64,000 bases of DNA from Marinobacter adhaerens HP15. Its GTDB lineage: Bacteria > Pseudomonadota > Gammaproteobacteria > Pseudomonadales > Oleiphilaceae. The notes beneath the pieces were generated by a model, which saw only the letters and a program-made list of their open reading frames with translations, was not told the DNA's origin and searched no databases. The position numbers were made by a program, and so were the translations under genes. The DNA lies in assembly GCF_000166295.1 (NCBI RefSeq), contig NC_017506.1:1364001-1428000 (forward strand), given 5' to 3'. How positions within the stretch are numbered: the stretch's first letter is position 1; the number at the start of each line of letters is the position of its first letter. Positions 8,939 to 21,859 of the stretch are shown here, in pieces.

Positions 8939-11791
8939 TTACATGGCCTCGATATCGGCCCTTTGCTGGCTCAGGCGGGCCTGGCTGCTTTGGGCGTCCC
9001 GGAGTTTTTCCTGTTCCTTCTCGACCACCTCGGCTGGAGCCTTGGCCGTGAACTTCTCGTTACCCAGTTTACCCTCCAGGCGACCGATCTCTTTCTGCAG
9101 GCGTTCCAGCTCCTTGTCCAGACGCTTGAGTTCGGCATCCTTGTCAATCAGGCCGGCCATGGGGACCAGTACTTCCATGTCCCCCACCAGTTGAGTGGCA
9201 GACATGGGGGCTTTGTCACCCTCAAACCAGTCGAGGCTCTCCAGCTTGGCCAGGGAGCTCAGGAACTGGCGATTGTCATTCATGCGGCGCTGATCCTCGG
9301 CGTCTTTGCCGCGCAGCAATACCGGAATCTTCTTCGCCGGCGAGATGTTCATTTCGCCCCGGATGTTCCGCACGGCAACGATCACGCCCTTGAGCCATTC
9401 AATATCAGCGGTAACCGCTGAATCCTGCTTGGTGGCATCCGGTTGCGGGTAGGCCTGCAGCATGATGCTGTCGCCGGTCTTGCCGGCCAGGGGCGCGATC
9501 CGCTGCCAGATTTCCTCGGTGATAAACGGCATCATCGGGTGCGCCAGGCGCAGAACGGATTCCAGTACGCGCACCAGGGTGCGACGGGTGCCACGTTTGG
9601 CTTCGGCACTGGCGTCTTCATCACTGAGCACAGGCTTGGACAGTTCCAGATACCAGTCGCAGTATTCGTTCCAGATGAACTCATAGAGCGCGTAGGCCGC
9701 CAGATCGAAGCGGTACTGGTCCAGGTGACGGATCACGTCCTGCTCGCAGCTTTGCAGCTCGCTGATGATCCAGCGGTCTGCCAGAGACAGTTCCACGGGC
9801 TCGTCATTCACACCACAGTCTTCGCCTTCGGTGTTCATCAACACGTAGCGGGCTGCGTTCCAGAGCTTGTTACAGAAGTTGCGGTAGCCTTCCAGGCGCT
9901 TCATGTCCCAGTTGATGTCGCGGCCGGTCGTTGCCATGGCGGCAAGGGTGAAGCGCAGGGCATCGGTGCCGTGGGCGGTGATACCCTCCGGGAATTCCTT
10001 TTTGGTGCGCTTGCCGATTTTCTCTGCCAGCTTGGGCTGCATCAGGTTGCCGGTTCGTTTCTCCAGCAGGTCATCCAGGCTGATGCCGTCGATCATGTCC
10101 AGCGGGTCGATCACGTTGCCCTTGGACTTGGACATCTTGTCCCCGTGCTCATCACGGATAAGGCCGGTGACATAGACGGTATGGAAGGGTACCTGGGGGG
10201 TGCCGTCTTCGTTCTTCATGAAGTGCATGGTCATCATGATCATCCGGGCGACCCAGAAGAAAATGATGTCGAAGCCGGTGACCAGCACGTCGGTCGGATG
10301 GAAGGTTTTCAGGCGCTCGGTGATCTCTGGCCAGCCCAGGGTGCCGAACGTCCACAGGGCAGAGCTGAACCACGTATCAAGAACGTCTTCATCCTGCTCG
10401 AGGGCGACATTGGCGTCCAGGTTGTGCTTCTGGCGCACTTCATCTTCGCTGCGGCCCACGTAGATATTGCCGTCGGCGTCGTACCAGGCCGGAATGCGGT
10501 GGCCCCACCAGAGCTGGCGCGAGATGCACCAATCCTGGATATCGCGCATCCAGGCGAAGTACATATTCTCGTACTGCTTGGGTACGAACTGGATACGACC
10601 GTCTTCCACCGCTTCAATGGCCGGCTTGGCCAGGGTCTTGGCATCGGCAAACCACTGGTCGGTGAGCATGGGCTCGATAATCAGGCCCGACCGGTCACCG
10701 CGGGGGACGCTGAGCACATGGTCCTCGATATTCTCGACCAGCCCCTCGGCCTCCATATCGGCAACAATTTGCTTGCGCGCCGCCTCGCGGGTCAGACCAG
10801 CGTAGGCACCCGGCATGGTGCCATCGAGTTCGGTGTTTTCGGTGCCGTCGGCATTGAACACCTCGGCCACGTCGCGGATGTTGGCGTTCTGGGTCATGAC
10901 GTTAATCATCGGCAGGTTGTTGCGCTTGCCCACGGCATAGTCGTTGAAGTCGTGGGCCGGCGTGATCTTCACGCAACCGGAGCCTTTCTCCGGATCGGCG
11001 TGATGGTCGGCAACGATGGGGATACGACGGTTCACCAGCGGCAGCATCACGTGCTTGCCAATCAGGTGCTGATAACGCTCGTCTTCTGGATGCACGGCCA
11101 CGGCCGTGTCACCGAGCATGGTTTCCGGCCGGGTAGTGGCTACGATCAGGTAATCCTTGCCATCCTGGGTTTGCGTGCCGTCAGCCAGCGGGTAACGCAG
11201 GTGCCAGAAAAAGCCCTTTTCTTCCTTGTTTTCCACTTCCAGATCGGAGATGGCGGTGTGCAGTTTCGGGTCCCAGTTCACCAACCGCTTGCCGCGATAG
11301 ACAAGTCCCTCGTCGTACAGGCGGATAAACACTTCCTGAACGGCTTTGTAGAAGCCGTCGTCCATGGTGAAGCGTTCGTTGTCCCAGTCCACGGAATTGC
11401 CAAGGCGGCGGATCTGGCGGGTGATGGTGCCCCCGGAGTGCTCTTTCCAGTCCCAGATGCGCTTGATGAATTCTTCCCGGCCCAGATCGTGGCGGGTCTT
11501 GTCTTCTTCCGCAGCGAGTTTGCGCTCAACCACCATCTGGGTGGCAATGCCGGCGTGGTCGGTACCAACCGTCCACAGTGCGTTACGGCCCTGCATACGC
11601 TTGAAGCGGGTGAGGGTGTCCATGATGGTGTGCTGGAACGCGTGGCCCATGTGCAGGCTGCCGGTTACGTTGGGCGGCGGGATCGCGATGCTGTAGGACT
11701 GGCCTTCACCGCTGGGGCGGAAGTACCCTTTGGATTCCCAGTTTTCGTACCACTGGCGCTCGATGTTTTCTGGCTGGTAGGTTTTTTCCAT
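8939..11791 (-). CDS. valS: Valine--tRNA ligase
   Basis: This class I aminoacyl-tRNA synthetase charges tRNA-Val. The 950-residue product has the family layout: the HIGH-type motif in [15 protein letters not shown] (about residues 38-52), a large CP1 editing domain with [17 protein letters not shown], and the KMSKS motif in [16 protein letters not shown]. An anticodon-binding helical domain and a C-terminal coiled-coil arm ([19 protein letters not shown]) follow. It is downstream of pepA and holC, the classical gammaproteobacterial order, with about 80 bp between holC and valS. Confidence 0.98.
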   Translation of the reverse strand: MEKTYQPENIERQWYENWESKGYFRPSGEGQSYSIAIPPPNVTGSLHMGHAFQHTIMDTLTRFKRMQGRNALWTVGTDHAGIATQMVVERKLAAEEDKTRHDLGREEFIKRIWDWKEHSGGTITRQIRRLGNSVDWDNERFTMDDGFYKAVQEVFIRLYDEGLVYRGKRLVNWDPKLHTAISDLEVENKEEKGFFWHLRYPLADGTQTQDGKDYLIVATTRPETMLGDTAVAVHPEDERYQHLIGKHVMLPLVNRRIPIVADHHADPEKGSGCVKITPAHDFNDYAVGKRNNLPMINVMTQNANIRDVAEVFNADGTENTELDGTMPGAYAGLTREAARKQIVADMEAEGLVENIEDHVLSVPRGDRSGLIIEPMLTDQWFADAKTLAKPAIEAVEDGRIQFVPKQYENMYFAWMRDIQDWCISRQLWWGHRIPAWYDADGNIYVGRSEDEVRQKHNLDANVALEQDEDVLDTWFSSALWTFGTLGWPEITERLKTFHPTDVLVTGFDIIFFWVARMIMMTMHFMKNEDGTPQVPFHTVYVTGLIRDEHGDKMSKSKGNVIDPLDMIDGISLDDLLEKRTGNLMQPKLAEKIGKRTKKEFPEGITAHGTDALRFTLAAMATTGRDINWDMKRLEGYRNFCNKLWNAARYVLMNTEGEDCGVNDEPVELSLADRWIISELQSCEQDVIRHLDQYRFDLAAYALYEFIWNEYCDWYLELSKPVLSDEDASAEAKRGTRRTLVRVLESVLRLAHPMMPFITEEIWQRIAPLAGKTGDSIMLQAYPQPDATKQDSAVTADIEWLKGVIVAVRNIRGEMNISPAKKIPVLLRGKDAEDQRRMNDNRQFLSSLAKLESLDWFEGDKAPMSATQLVGDMEVLVPMAGLIDKDAELKRLDKELERLQKEIGRLEGKLGNEKFTAKAPAEVVEKEQEKLRDAQSSQARLSQQRADIEAM

Positions 11792-11874
11792 GGGGTTCTG
11801 CAGTGACCGTTGGTTGATTCACAAGGGAAAATTGAGACGCACGATTATACATGGTCGCCCTGTTTGCGGCGAAC

Positions 11875-12387
11875 CTAACGCTTCCTCTGATCATGCATCC
11901 GGGGTTCAATCCCCAGTGCCCGCAATTGCTTGAAGTGTGACCGCGCCTGATTAAGAACATTCGGGTCGTTATGGGCAACCAGGGCCAGTCGCTTGAAACG
12001 GTCGGCATCCGCCGGCAAGGTTGCGGAGAGAATGATCACGGTATCCCAATCCTCTGGCGCCGGCGGGCAAAGCAGAATGCCAACGGGGTCGGAGCAGGTT
12101 GTGGCAGAGTCCGGAACAACGCTATGGGGGATGAATGCGTCCGGGCTGAAGTTCCAGAGCAGGTCGTCCAGCTCTTCTGCGTGTTGCATGGTATCGCACA
12201 CGACGCACACGCGGTCGCCTTGCTGCCAGGCTTTGTCCACGAGTTTTGCAGCGTGGAGATTGCGGGCGGCGGGCGTGTTCTGGGCAAGGATGTGAAACCA
12301 GTAGCGCTGGTTCCGGTCTTCCTGTCCGGAGTGGCCGGCAGCTGGGCTGCCGGTCTCCGAGGAGCTGGAGGGCTTACTTTCCTGCAT
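11875..12387 (-). CDS. holC: DNA polymerase III chi subunit
   Basis: The chi subunit links the clamp-loader psi subunit to single-stranded-DNA-binding protein. The product is 170 residues, longer than the usual 140-150. The extra N-terminal part (about 25 residues rich in Ser, Glu and Gly) precedes the family start at RYWFHILAQ. Recognisable blocks are AAKLVDKAWQQGDRVCVVCD, LDDLLWNFSPDAFIPHSV and the VIILSATLPADADRF strand-loop near the C-terminus. The gene overlaps the end of pepA by 14 bp and precedes valS; this pepA-holC-valS order strongly supports the call. A later start after the extension cannot be excluded. Confidence 0.9.
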   Translation of the reverse strand: MQESKPSSSSETGSPAAGHSGQEDRNQRYWFHILAQNTPAARNLHAAKLVDKAWQQGDRVCVVCDTMQHAEELDDLLWNFSPDAFIPHSVVPDSATTCSDPVGILLCPPAPEDWDTVIILSATLPADADRFKRLALVAHNDPNVLNQARSHFKQLRALGIEPRMHDQRKR

Positions 12388-13867
12388 GGGACATCAGGTA
12401 GTCGACCAGCATGGGCACCGGGCGACCGGATGAGCCCTTGGCTTTGCCGGAGTGCCAGGCGGTGCCGGCGATGTCCAGGTGCGCCCAGCGATAGTCCTTG
12501 GCAAAGCGGGAAAGGAAACAGGCCGCTGTTATGGTCCCTGCAGGGCGGCCACCGATGTTCGCCATGTCGGCAAAGTTGCTGTCGAGCTGGCTCTGGTATT
12601 CGTCCCAGAGCGGCAGGCGCCATGCCCGGTCACCGGCACGCTCGCCGGCGGCAAGGAGCTCATTGGCCAGCTCATCGTTGTTGGCCAGCAGTCCGGTGGC
12701 GTGATTGCCAAGAGCAATGATGCAGGCGCCGGTCAGGGTTGCCAGATCGATGACGGCGGCCGGGTCAAACTTCTTCACATAGGTGAGGGCATCGCACAAT
12801 ACCAGGCGCCCCTCGGCGTCGGTGTTGAGGATTTCAACAGTCATGCCGGAGAGCGTGGTCACAATATCGCCAGGGCGGGAAGCGCCGCCATCCGGCATGT
12901 TCTCTGCTGCGGCAATCACAGCCACCACGTTGATCTTGGGTTGAGTTTCGGCGAGCACTTTCATGGCGCCGAAGACACTGGCGGAGCCGCCCATGTCGTA
13001 CTTCATTTCATCCATGCCCTCGCCGGGCTTGAGGCTGATACCGCCGGTGTCGAAGGTGATACCTTTGCCCACAAGTACGTGGGGCTTGTCCTTGGCCTTG
13101 CCACCACGGTATTCCATCACGATCAGTCGCGGCGGTTGGGTGCTGCCTTTGCCCACGGCCAGGATGGTGTTCATGCCCATCTTTTCCATCTGCTTTTCGT
13201 CAAGCACTTCGGTCTTGATGCAGTCGTAATCCTTAGCCAGCTTCTTGGCTTGCTGAGCCAGCCATTCCGGGTGGCAGATGTTGGGCGGCGTGTTGCCCAG
13301 ATCCCGGGTGAGATTCATACCACGGCCGGTGGCCAGACCGAGGTTGAAGGCATCCTTGAGGGCCTTGCCGGCACTGGAGGCATGCACAATAGCTTTGTTG
13401 AGCTTCCGGGCGGCGGGTTTTTCGCTCTTGAAGTCGCTGAAGGTGTAAAGCTGATCTTCAAGGGTCCGGCCAATCAGGCTGAGGCGGGCTGCTTCAGAAC
13501 TCACAGCTTCTTCGCCGGTTACAGGGGTATCTGCGAGGGCGATCGCGACGCTTTTGGACGGACCGTCCTTGAGCGCGGTCATCATCGCGATCAACGCTTT
13601 ACGGTAGTTGGCGGGGCTGCGATCTTCATCCTTGCCAGTACCAACCACAAGCAGGCGAGTCCAGGGCTGATCGGTCAGGGGAATGGTCAGCGTCGTGGCA
13701 TTCTTGCCGGACAGGTCACCGGCCTTCTGGAGTGTCTTGATCATCCCGCCCAGAGCCTCATCGGCCTGATTCGTCGAATCGGGCCAGGTGCCTTTCTCAG
13801 GCAAGCCAACTACGAGACAGTCTGCTTTGGTGCTGGCGATGGCTTTACTGCTCAGGCTGAAATTCAT
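12374..13867 (-). CDS. pepA: Leucyl aminopeptidase (M17 family)
   Basis: This cytosolic dinuclear-metal aminopeptidase trims N-terminal residues; PepA homologues can also bind DNA. The 497-residue length is normal. The catalytic domain has VGKGITFDTGGISLKPG (metal-binding Lys and Asp), DEMKYDMGGSASV, and the diagnostic NTDAEGRLVLCDALTYV motif with the metal-binding Asp/Glu pair and catalytic Arg. It is the first gene of the pepA-holC-valS group and is divergent from lptF across about 240 bp. Confidence 0.97.
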   Translation of the reverse strand: MNFSLSSKAIASTKADCLVVGLPEKGTWPDSTNQADEALGGMIKTLQKAGDLSGKNATTLTIPLTDQPWTRLLVVGTGKDEDRSPANYRKALIAMMTALKDGPSKSVAIALADTPVTGEEAVSSEAARLSLIGRTLEDQLYTFSDFKSEKPAARKLNKAIVHASSAGKALKDAFNLGLATGRGMNLTRDLGNTPPNICHPEWLAQQAKKLAKDYDCIKTEVLDEKQMEKMGMNTILAVGKGSTQPPRLIVMEYRGGKAKDKPHVLVGKGITFDTGGISLKPGEGMDEMKYDMGGSASVFGAMKVLAETQPKINVVAVIAAAENMPDGGASRPGDIVTTLSGMTVEILNTDAEGRLVLCDALTYVKKFDPAAVIDLATLTGACIIALGNHATGLLANNDELANELLAAGERAGDRAWRLPLWDEYQSQLDSNFADMANIGGRPAGTITAACFLSRFAKDYRWAHLDIAGTAWHSGKAKGSSGRPVPMLVDYLMSHAGK

Positions 13868-14109
13868 GGCAACTCCTGTTGATTGTTCACGAGGCTCCCG
13901 CCGGCGGCGGGAATCGTTCTTGATTGTGATCTAGTCTAGCATTGGGGCTTGCGGGGAAATTATCAAGCGATTGGCGCCGCTTCCGTGCCTGTATGTGCCT
14001 TCATGCCGGTGTAATGCCGCTACTCTGTCATTCGGCACCAAGGTTACATAGAATACGCGCAGTTCCCAGCGACCTCCACGTTTCAGCGGATACCGCCAGA
14101 GAGACCGAT

Positions 14110-15219
14110 TTGAGCATCATTTTCCGTTACCTCATACGCCAGATCATGATCAGCATGGTTGCCGTTTCGGGCATCCTGCTGCTGGTGTTTATGAGCGGCC
14201 GTTTCCTGAAATATCTCGACAGTGCGGCCCAGGGCAGCATTTCGGCCGGTGTGCTGCTGGAGATCATGGCCTTCCGGTTTCCGGGTTTTCTTGAGCTGAT
14301 TCTGCCCCTCGGGTTGTTCATCGGCATCCTGCTCGCCTATGGGCGTATGTATCTCGAAAGCGAAATGACGGTCCTGTCCGCCTGTGGGGTGAGTGACAAG
14401 GCACTGTTGGGAAAAACGCTTCTGGGCAGTCTGCCAGTGATGATCATTGTCGGTGCCATGAGTCTTTACGTGTCGCCCTGGGGAATGAATCAGGTTCAGG
14501 AAATTCTGAACGAACAACGAAAGGCAACCGAGTTTGAAATGCTTGCGCCCGGGCGCTTCCAGGATTTTTCCTCTGGCGGACGGGTGACCTACACCGAGGC
14601 TTTGAGTGAAGATAAACGCCAGTTGCAGGGCGTTTTTATCGCCGAGTACGCACCGGACGGGCGTGGCCTGACGATCATAACCGCAGATTCCGGCTCCCAG
14701 CTGATCGATCCGGAAACCGGCAGCCGTTTTCTCATTCTGGAAAACGGTGGTCGCTTTGAGGGCGCCGCGGGCCAGTTGAATTACAATGTGATCGATTTCG
14801 AAGCCTACGGTCTGAAGATCGAGGGCGGCGAGGCTGGCACCAAGCAGCGGGAAGAGGGCGCCAGTACCTGGAGCCTGATGCAGTCAGACCGCCTGGAAGA
14901 TCGTGCGTTGCTGCACTGGCGATTTTCGCTGCCGCTCATCGTGCCAATCGTAACGTTGCTGGCAGTGAGGCTGAGCCGCGTGAATCCGCGCCAGGGCCGG
15001 TTCTTTCATCTGTTACCGGCAATGCTTGTCTACATTACTTATCTGGGCCTACTCATTGTAGCCCGGGACTGGCTGGCGGCCGGCAAGGTCCCGGAATGGC
15101 TGGGCATGCTCTGGGTCCACGCGTTGTTCCTCGGCTTCGGGCTATGGCTTCAGTTCGGCCCCGCGTGGTTGTACCGCCGGCGCCTGATTCGGGATGGGGG
15201 TGCTCGTGCGCAAAATTGA
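14110..15219 (+). CDS. lptF: LPS export ABC transporter permease LptF
   Basis: LptF is one of the two inner-membrane permeases of the LptB2FG complex that extracts lipopolysaccharide and drives it to the outer membrane. I place the start at TTG 14110 (product SIIFRYLIRQ..., 369 residues). This matches the family N-terminus and length; the frame is open for another 168 bases upstream, but that stretch is not LptF-like. Membrane helices are visible at the N-terminus (ISMVAVSGILLLVFMSG), near residues 50-120, and as three helices near the C-terminus. A periplasmic beta-jellyroll domain lies between. It overlaps lptG by 26 bp and is divergent from pepA, the usual arrangement. Confidence 0.93.
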   Translation: MSIIFRYLIRQIMISMVAVSGILLLVFMSGRFLKYLDSAAQGSISAGVLLEIMAFRFPGFLELILPLGLFIGILLAYGRMYLESEMTVLSACGVSDKALLGKTLLGSLPVMIIVGAMSLYVSPWGMNQVQEILNEQRKATEFEMLAPGRFQDFSSGGRVTYTEALSEDKRQLQGVFIAEYAPDGRGLTIITADSGSQLIDPETGSRFLILENGGRFEGAAGQLNYNVIDFEAYGLKIEGGEAGTKQREEGASTWSLMQSDRLEDRALLHWRFSLPLIVPIVTLLAVRLSRVNPRQGRFFHLLPAMLVYITYLGLLIVARDWLAAGKVPEWLGMLWVHALFLGFGLWLQFGPAWLYRRRLIRDGGARAQN

Positions 15220-16267
15220 CGGGTATGTAATGCGCTCGGTTGGCGGCGCGATGTTCCTCGTGATGATGGTGGTGTTGTCCCTTGATCTCATTTTTGCGTT
15301 CATCGCCGAACTGGATGACATCCGCAACAACTACCAGATCCTGGACGCACTCTGGTATGTCTTTCTGACCCTGCCAAGACGAATCTACGATTATCTGCCG
15401 CTGGGTGCCTTCATGGGTTGCCTGGTGGGCCTGGGTTCTATGGCCAGTTCCTCGGAGTTGACGGTTGTACGGGCTGCCGGCGTATCGCTCAAGCGTATTG
15501 TCTGGTCCGCAATGAAGCCGGCGCTGGTTATCGTGGTTCTGGGTGTATTGATAGGCGAATATCTGGCTCCGCCTGCCGAGCGTGTGGCCCAGAGTTACAA
15601 GGCGGTGGCATTGGGCGCCGGTAGCAACGTGGCGTCGGCTTCGGGGGTCTGGCACAAGGAAGGGGATTCATACATCCATCTGAATGCCGTGCAACCGAAT
15701 GGCGTCCTGCATGGGGTGTCGCGTTTCCAGTTTGATGATGATCGGCAGCTGCTGGCCGCAAGTTTTGCGGAGCGAGCGATTTATCAGGGCGACCACTGGT
15801 TGCTCGAGAATGTTCGCACCACGAGCTTCGAGGATGATCGGACAGTGCGGGTTGACGACCGGACCCTGCGCTGGGAAACCGGCCTCTCGCCCGGCGTTCT
15901 CAGCGTGTTGATCGTGAAGCCCGAGAATCTTTCGATGACCGGACTCTACACATACGCCACCTATCTTGGCGAGCAAAGCCTGAACGCCTCCCGCTATTGG
16001 CTGGCGTTCTGGAAGAAGGCGCTCATGCCTCTGGGAACGGCGGTCATGGTGCTGGTGGCAATATCCTTCATCTTTGGGCCATTGCGCTCGGTCACCATGG
16101 GATTCCGGGTGTTTACCGGGCTGTTGGTGGGGCTTCTGTTCAAATATATGCAGGATTTTCTTGGGCCAATGAGCCTTGTATACGGGTTCAACCCAATGCT
16201 TGCGGTGCTGGTGCCCATCGCGGTAAGCGCCGTGGCTGGTGGCATCCTGATGCGGCGGGCTGGTTGA
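15194..16267 (+). CDS. lptG: LPS export ABC transporter permease LptG
   Basis: LptG is the partner of LptF in the LPS transport complex. The 357-residue protein has the same layout: an N-terminal helix with MFLVMMVVLSLDLIFAF, a second and third helix around YLPLGAFMGCLVGLGSMASSSELTVVRAAGVS (the region that couples to the LptB ATPase), a periplasmic domain in the middle, and three C-terminal helices. ATG 15194 lies inside the end of lptF, indicating translational coupling. GTG codons at 15200 and 15206 are alternatives. Confidence 0.95.
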   Translation: MGVLVRKIDGYVMRSVGGAMFLVMMVVLSLDLIFAFIAELDDIRNNYQILDALWYVFLTLPRRIYDYLPLGAFMGCLVGLGSMASSSELTVVRAAGVSLKRIVWSAMKPALVIVVLGVLIGEYLAPPAERVAQSYKAVALGAGSNVASASGVWHKEGDSYIHLNAVQPNGVLHGVSRFQFDDDRQLLAASFAERAIYQGDHWLLENVRTTSFEDDRTVRVDDRTLRWETGLSPGVLSVLIVKPENLSMTGLYTYATYLGEQSLNASRYWLAFWKKALMPLGTAVMVLVAISFIFGPLRSVTMGFRVFTGLLVGLLFKYMQDFLGPMSLVYGFNPMLAVLVPIAVSAVAGGILMRRAG

Positions 16268-16296
16268 CCAGCCCTGCTATCCCACCGGCTAAACCA

Positions 16297-16836
16297 TTAC
16301 TTTTTGGTCGCTTCTTTGGGTATGGATACAACCACGCTGTCAGAGAGGCGGTCGGTAATGGACAGACCATTGATCGGATAGAACAGCGCAACAATAGCCG
16401 GGATGCCCAGAAACAGGGTGGCAGCTCCGAGGTAGTAGCTTCCCAGAAGTGTCAGGAAGATCACAGCCGCCGCCGTCACGTAACGCCTGAGCGCCTTGCT
16501 CCAGCTCACCGAAGTACCATCAATGTTTTCAATGCGAATCCGCCAGACCTGCATCCCCAGGGTCTGGCCAATGCGCGTCCAGAAATAGGCAAAGAACAGG
16601 TAAAGGATGAGGAACAACGTGAACGTCAGCCCCGGGTCCCCGGAAAGCTGGCCTGCCTCGGCCATCTGTTCGTACCTGTCCCAGCCGGTGATCCAGCCGG
16701 CCACCATGGTGTATCCCCAGGTAGCGACAAGCAGCACGGCAATGCTGATCAAACCGTCGTAAATAATGGCAAGGGCACGTTTGAGGGCGGTGGCTGGTGG
16801 GAATAGTTCCTCGGCGTCATGGAAGCGTCGGGGCAT
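16297..16836 (-). CDS. RDD family membrane protein
   Basis: This small inner-membrane protein of 179 residues belongs to the RDD family (Arg-Asp-Asp), whose members have been linked to transport, but the substrate is unknown here. An N-terminal charged segment leads to LKRALAIIYDGLISIAVLLVATWG. The middle carries the conserved FFAYFWTRIGQTLGMQVWRIRI block and the pre-helix SWSKALRRYV. The first motif here reads KRALAIIYD rather than a strict RDD. It converges with lptG, with about 30 bp between stop codons. Confidence 0.85.
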   Translation of the reverse strand: MPRRFHDAEELFPPATALKRALAIIYDGLISIAVLLVATWGYTMVAGWITGWDRYEQMAEAGQLSGDPGLTFTLFLILYLFFAYFWTRIGQTLGMQVWRIRIENIDGTSVSWSKALRRYVTAAAVIFLTLLGSYYLGAATLFLGIPAIVALFYPINGLSITDRLSDSVVVSIPKEATKK

Positions 16837-16977
16837 GGAATCTCCTGTGATGTTTCACGTTTTTCCTGTTCTCGGCGTGTGCTAGAGTAGCGGATTTGCA
16901 CAAGCATGTAAGTATCCGTATTCAATCGCGGACCGGGCGGCATTTCCGTCGGGTTTCTGGAAAGGTATCAAAGGGCT

Positions 16978-19608
<2,631 letters not shown>

Positions 19609-19637
19609 GCAACTGTTTTTGTCGGCGGGCTGGGGTT

Positions 19638-19681
19638 TATAATCCCGCCCGTTTCTTCTAAGTGGCGGAGTGTCACTCCGC
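19638..19681 (+). promoter_or_regulatory. Possible lysC promoter and adjacent palindrome
   Basis: A TATAAT hexamer lies at 19638-19643 in the alaS-lysC gap, with only a weak T-rich -35 region. A perfect inverted repeat, GCGGAGTG-T-CACTCCGC, follows at 19665-19681, within a likely leader transcript. It could be an operator or an RNA hairpin; it has no terminator T-run. Confidence 0.35.
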
Positions 19682-19713
19682 TGTGAGTCCCCGTTTCGGA
19701 TATTGGGAAAATA

Positions 19714-20952
19714 ATGGCTCTGTTGGTTCAGAAATTTGGTGGCACATCGGTTGGAACAACCGAGCGTATTGAAGCGGTAGCCGAGAAGGTGAGCCGTTTT
19801 CGGAAGGAAGGTCATGATGTTGTTGTCGTGGTTTCCGCCATGAGCGGTGAAACCAACCGGCTGATCGCCCTGGCCAACAACATCATGGAGGAGCCGACAC
19901 CGCGTGAGATGGATGTGCTGGTATCCACTGGTGAGCAGGTAACCATTGCGCTCCTGTCCATGGCGCTGCAGAAGCTCGGTTGTGAAGCACGGTCCTACAC
20001 CGGTTCTCAGGTGCGCATCCTGACCGACAGCAGCCATACCAAGGCGCGGATCAAACAGATCGATGAGCAGCGCATGCGCGAAGATCTGGATGCTGGTCGA
20101 GTGGTTGTGGTTGCCGGATTCCAGGGCATCGACGAGAGTGGAAACATCACCACGCTCGGGCGTGGCGGCTCCGATACCACAGCGGTGGCTCTGGCGGCAG
20201 CGCTCAGGGCAGACGAATGCCAGATTTATACTGACGTTGACGGTGTCTACACAACCGACCCAAGGGTTGTCGACACTGCGCGCAGGCTTGAACGGATTAC
20301 GTTCGAGGAAATGCTTGAAATGGCGAGTCTGGGTTCGAAAGTGCTCCAGATCCGCTCGGTAGAATTTGCAGGTAAATACAACGTTCCATTAAGGGTTCTT
20401 TCCAGCTTCCAGGAAGGCGAGGGCACCCTGATTACTCTTGAGGATGAAAACGCCATGGAACAACCGGTTGTTTCCGGCATCGCTTTTAACCGTGATGAAG
20501 CCAAACTGACCATTGCCGGCGTACCGGACACCCCGGGCAGCGCGCTGCGTATTCTGAAGCCGGTGAGTGACGCCAATATCGAAGTGGATATGATCGTGCA
20601 GAACGTGGGTGAGGATAACCGCACAGCCTTCACGTTCACCGTCCATCGCAATGATTTCAAGCGTGCGAAAGAAGTGCTTCAGCGTGTTGCTGACGAACTG
20701 GGCGCTCGTGAAGTGGCCGGCGACAGCAAGATTGCCAAAGTCAGCATCGTGGGTGTCGGTATGCGTTCTCACGCTGGTGTGGCAACTCAGATGTTCGAGG
20801 CGCTGTCCAACGAGGGAATCAATATCCAGATGATCTCCACATCAGAAATCAAGATTTCCGTGGTGATCGACGAGAAATACCTTGAGCTTGCGGTTCGCGC
20901 GCTTCACAGTGCATTTGAACTGGACAAGCCCGCGGTATCGGAAGAGGCCTGA
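19714..20952 (+). CDS. lysC: Aspartate kinase, monofunctional with C-terminal ACT domains
   Basis: This cytosolic enzyme phosphorylates aspartate, the first step to lysine, methionine, threonine and diaminopimelate. The 412-residue product starts with the kinase motif [10 protein letters not shown]. It continues through [30 protein letters not shown] and [14 protein letters not shown], all in the amino-acid kinase domain. The C-terminal third has two ACT regulatory modules (around [13 protein letters not shown] and [16 protein letters not shown], with [15 protein letters not shown]), which bind the feedback effector. Its position between alaS and csrA is conserved in Pseudomonas-like genomes. 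Confidence 0.97.
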   Translation: MALLVQKFGGTSVGTTERIEAVAEKVSRFRKEGHDVVVVVSAMSGETNRLIALANNIMEEPTPREMDVLVSTGEQVTIALLSMALQKLGCEARSYTGSQVRILTDSSHTKARIKQIDEQRMREDLDAGRVVVVAGFQGIDESGNITTLGRGGSDTTAVALAAALRADECQIYTDVDGVYTTDPRVVDTARRLERITFEEMLEMASLGSKVLQIRSVEFAGKYNVPLRVLSSFQEGEGTLITLEDENAMEQPVVSGIAFNRDEAKLTIAGVPDTPGSALRILKPVSDANIEVDMIVQNVGEDNRTAFTFTVHRNDFKRAKEVLQRVADELGAREVAGDSKIAKVSIVGVGMRSHAGVATQMFEALSNEGINIQMISTSEIKISVVIDEKYLELAVRALHSAFELDKPAVSEEA

Positions 20953-21141
20953 AAACCGCAGATAAAAGGTCGGTCTGCGGGGCCTCCGAAAAAAGGGCAT
21001 CATATACTGAGCCTATGACAAACGTGCACCGTATAAGGGAATGTGCGTCTACAGATCAGTAAGTGATCCCACTATAAAAGCAATAAATAGATCAAAAAAC
21101 CATTTATCGGAACAGGTAGCTCTGGATAGGGAGTAAGGGAT

Positions 21142-21339
21142 ATGTTGATTTTGACTCGCCGCGTGGGCGAAACTCTGATGGTCGGCGACGATATCACCGT
21201 CACCGTCCTGGGAGTGAAAGGCAATCAGGTGCGCATTGGCGTCAATGCCCCGAAAGAAGTCGCGGTACACCGTGAAGAAATCTACCAGCGGATTCAGTCG
21301 GAAAAAGGCTCTGAAGAGCCCGAGCCCGGCAACAGCTGA
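21142..21339 (+). CDS. csrA: Carbon storage regulator CsrA (RsmA)
   Basis: CsrA is a small homodimeric RNA-binding protein that binds GGA motifs in leaders and controls carbon flow, motility and biofilm genes after transcription. The 65-residue protein begins with [18 protein letters not shown] and contains [23 protein letters not shown], which holds the RNA-binding strand and its key Arg. A GGAGTAAGGGAT ribosome-binding region precedes the ATG. It lies between lysC and tRNA-Ser, the conserved location, and a strong terminator follows. Confidence 0.98.
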   Translation: MLILTRRVGETLMVGDDITVTVLGVKGNQVRIGVNAPKEVAVHREEIYQRIQSEKGSEEPEPGNS

Positions 21340-21346
21340 GAGACAG

Positions 21347-21380
21347 AAAGCCGTTCAAGGGAAACCTGAACGGCTTTTTT
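21347..21380 (+). terminator. Rho-independent terminator after csrA
   Basis: AAAGCCGTTCA pairs with TGAACGGCTTT across a short GGGAAACC-type loop, followed by a T-run. It ends the csrA transcript before the tRNA genes. Confidence 0.9.
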
Positions 21381-21465
21381 GATGGTGTGGGGAAACGGGC
21401 CCGAAAAATCTCGTGTCAACCCTATGAAAACAGAAAAATTATGGTAGTATACGCCCCGTTCTCAA

Positions 21466-21557
<92 letters not shown>

Positions 21558-21619
21558 TCCTTTTTTGAGGAAAGCGAGACAGGTTGAAGTAGCACTCAAC
21601 CACAGCAAGTGATCAATGT

Positions 21620-21696
21620 GCGGCTGTAGCTCAGCTGGATAGAGTACCTGGCTACGAACCAGGCGGTCGGAGGTTCGAATCCTCCCAGCCGCGCCA
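21620..21696 (+). tRNA. tRNA-Arg (ACG), copy 1
   Basis: 77 nt. Acceptor GCGGCTG pairs with CAGCCGC, the D-arm has AGCTCAGCTGGATAGAG, and the anticodon loop CTACGAA gives ACG at 21654-21656 (inosine at the wobble position, reads CGU/CGC/CGA). CCA is encoded. Confidence 0.97.
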
Positions 21697-21721
21697 TCGA
21701 TCAACCTGCCACAAGTTTTAA

Positions 21722-21798
21722 GCGGCTGTAGCTCAGCTGGATAGAGTACCTGGCTACGAACCAGGCGGTCGGAGGTTCGAATCCTCCCAGCCGCGCCA
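21722..21798 (+). tRNA. tRNA-Arg (ACG), copy 2
   Basis: Identical to copy 1 over the full 77 nt, 25 bp downstream of it; anticodon ACG at 21756-21758. A recent tandem duplication or gene conversion is likely. A terminator hairpin follows. Confidence 0.97.
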
Positions 21799-21811
21799 TA
21801 TTAAGATCAAG

Positions 21812-21850
21812 ACGCCTCAGTTTGTGAACCTCACAGGCTGAGGCGTTTTG
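21812..21850 (+). terminator. Terminator-like hairpin after the tRNA cluster
   Basis: ACGCCTCAG (21812-21820) pairs with CTGAGGCGT (21838-21846), with inner TGTGA/TCACA pairing, then TTTG. The T-run is short. Confidence 0.75.
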
Positions 21851-21859
21851 CTTTGTATA

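Noticed and set aside
9443..11806. A 787-codon open frame on the strand opposite valS
   Set aside because: It is the antisense of a clear valS gene. The translation lacks any family motif, and its length is explained by GC-rich codon bias.
12452..13882. A 476-codon frame opposite pepA, and a similar 530-codon frame opposite dnaE2 (36049-37641)
   Set aside because: Both are shadows of well-supported genes, with no ribosome-binding sites or motifs of their own.
13942..14109. Upstream extension of lptF to an ATG at 13942
   Set aside because: The extra 56 residues have no LptF character; TTG 14110 gives the expected N-terminus and length.
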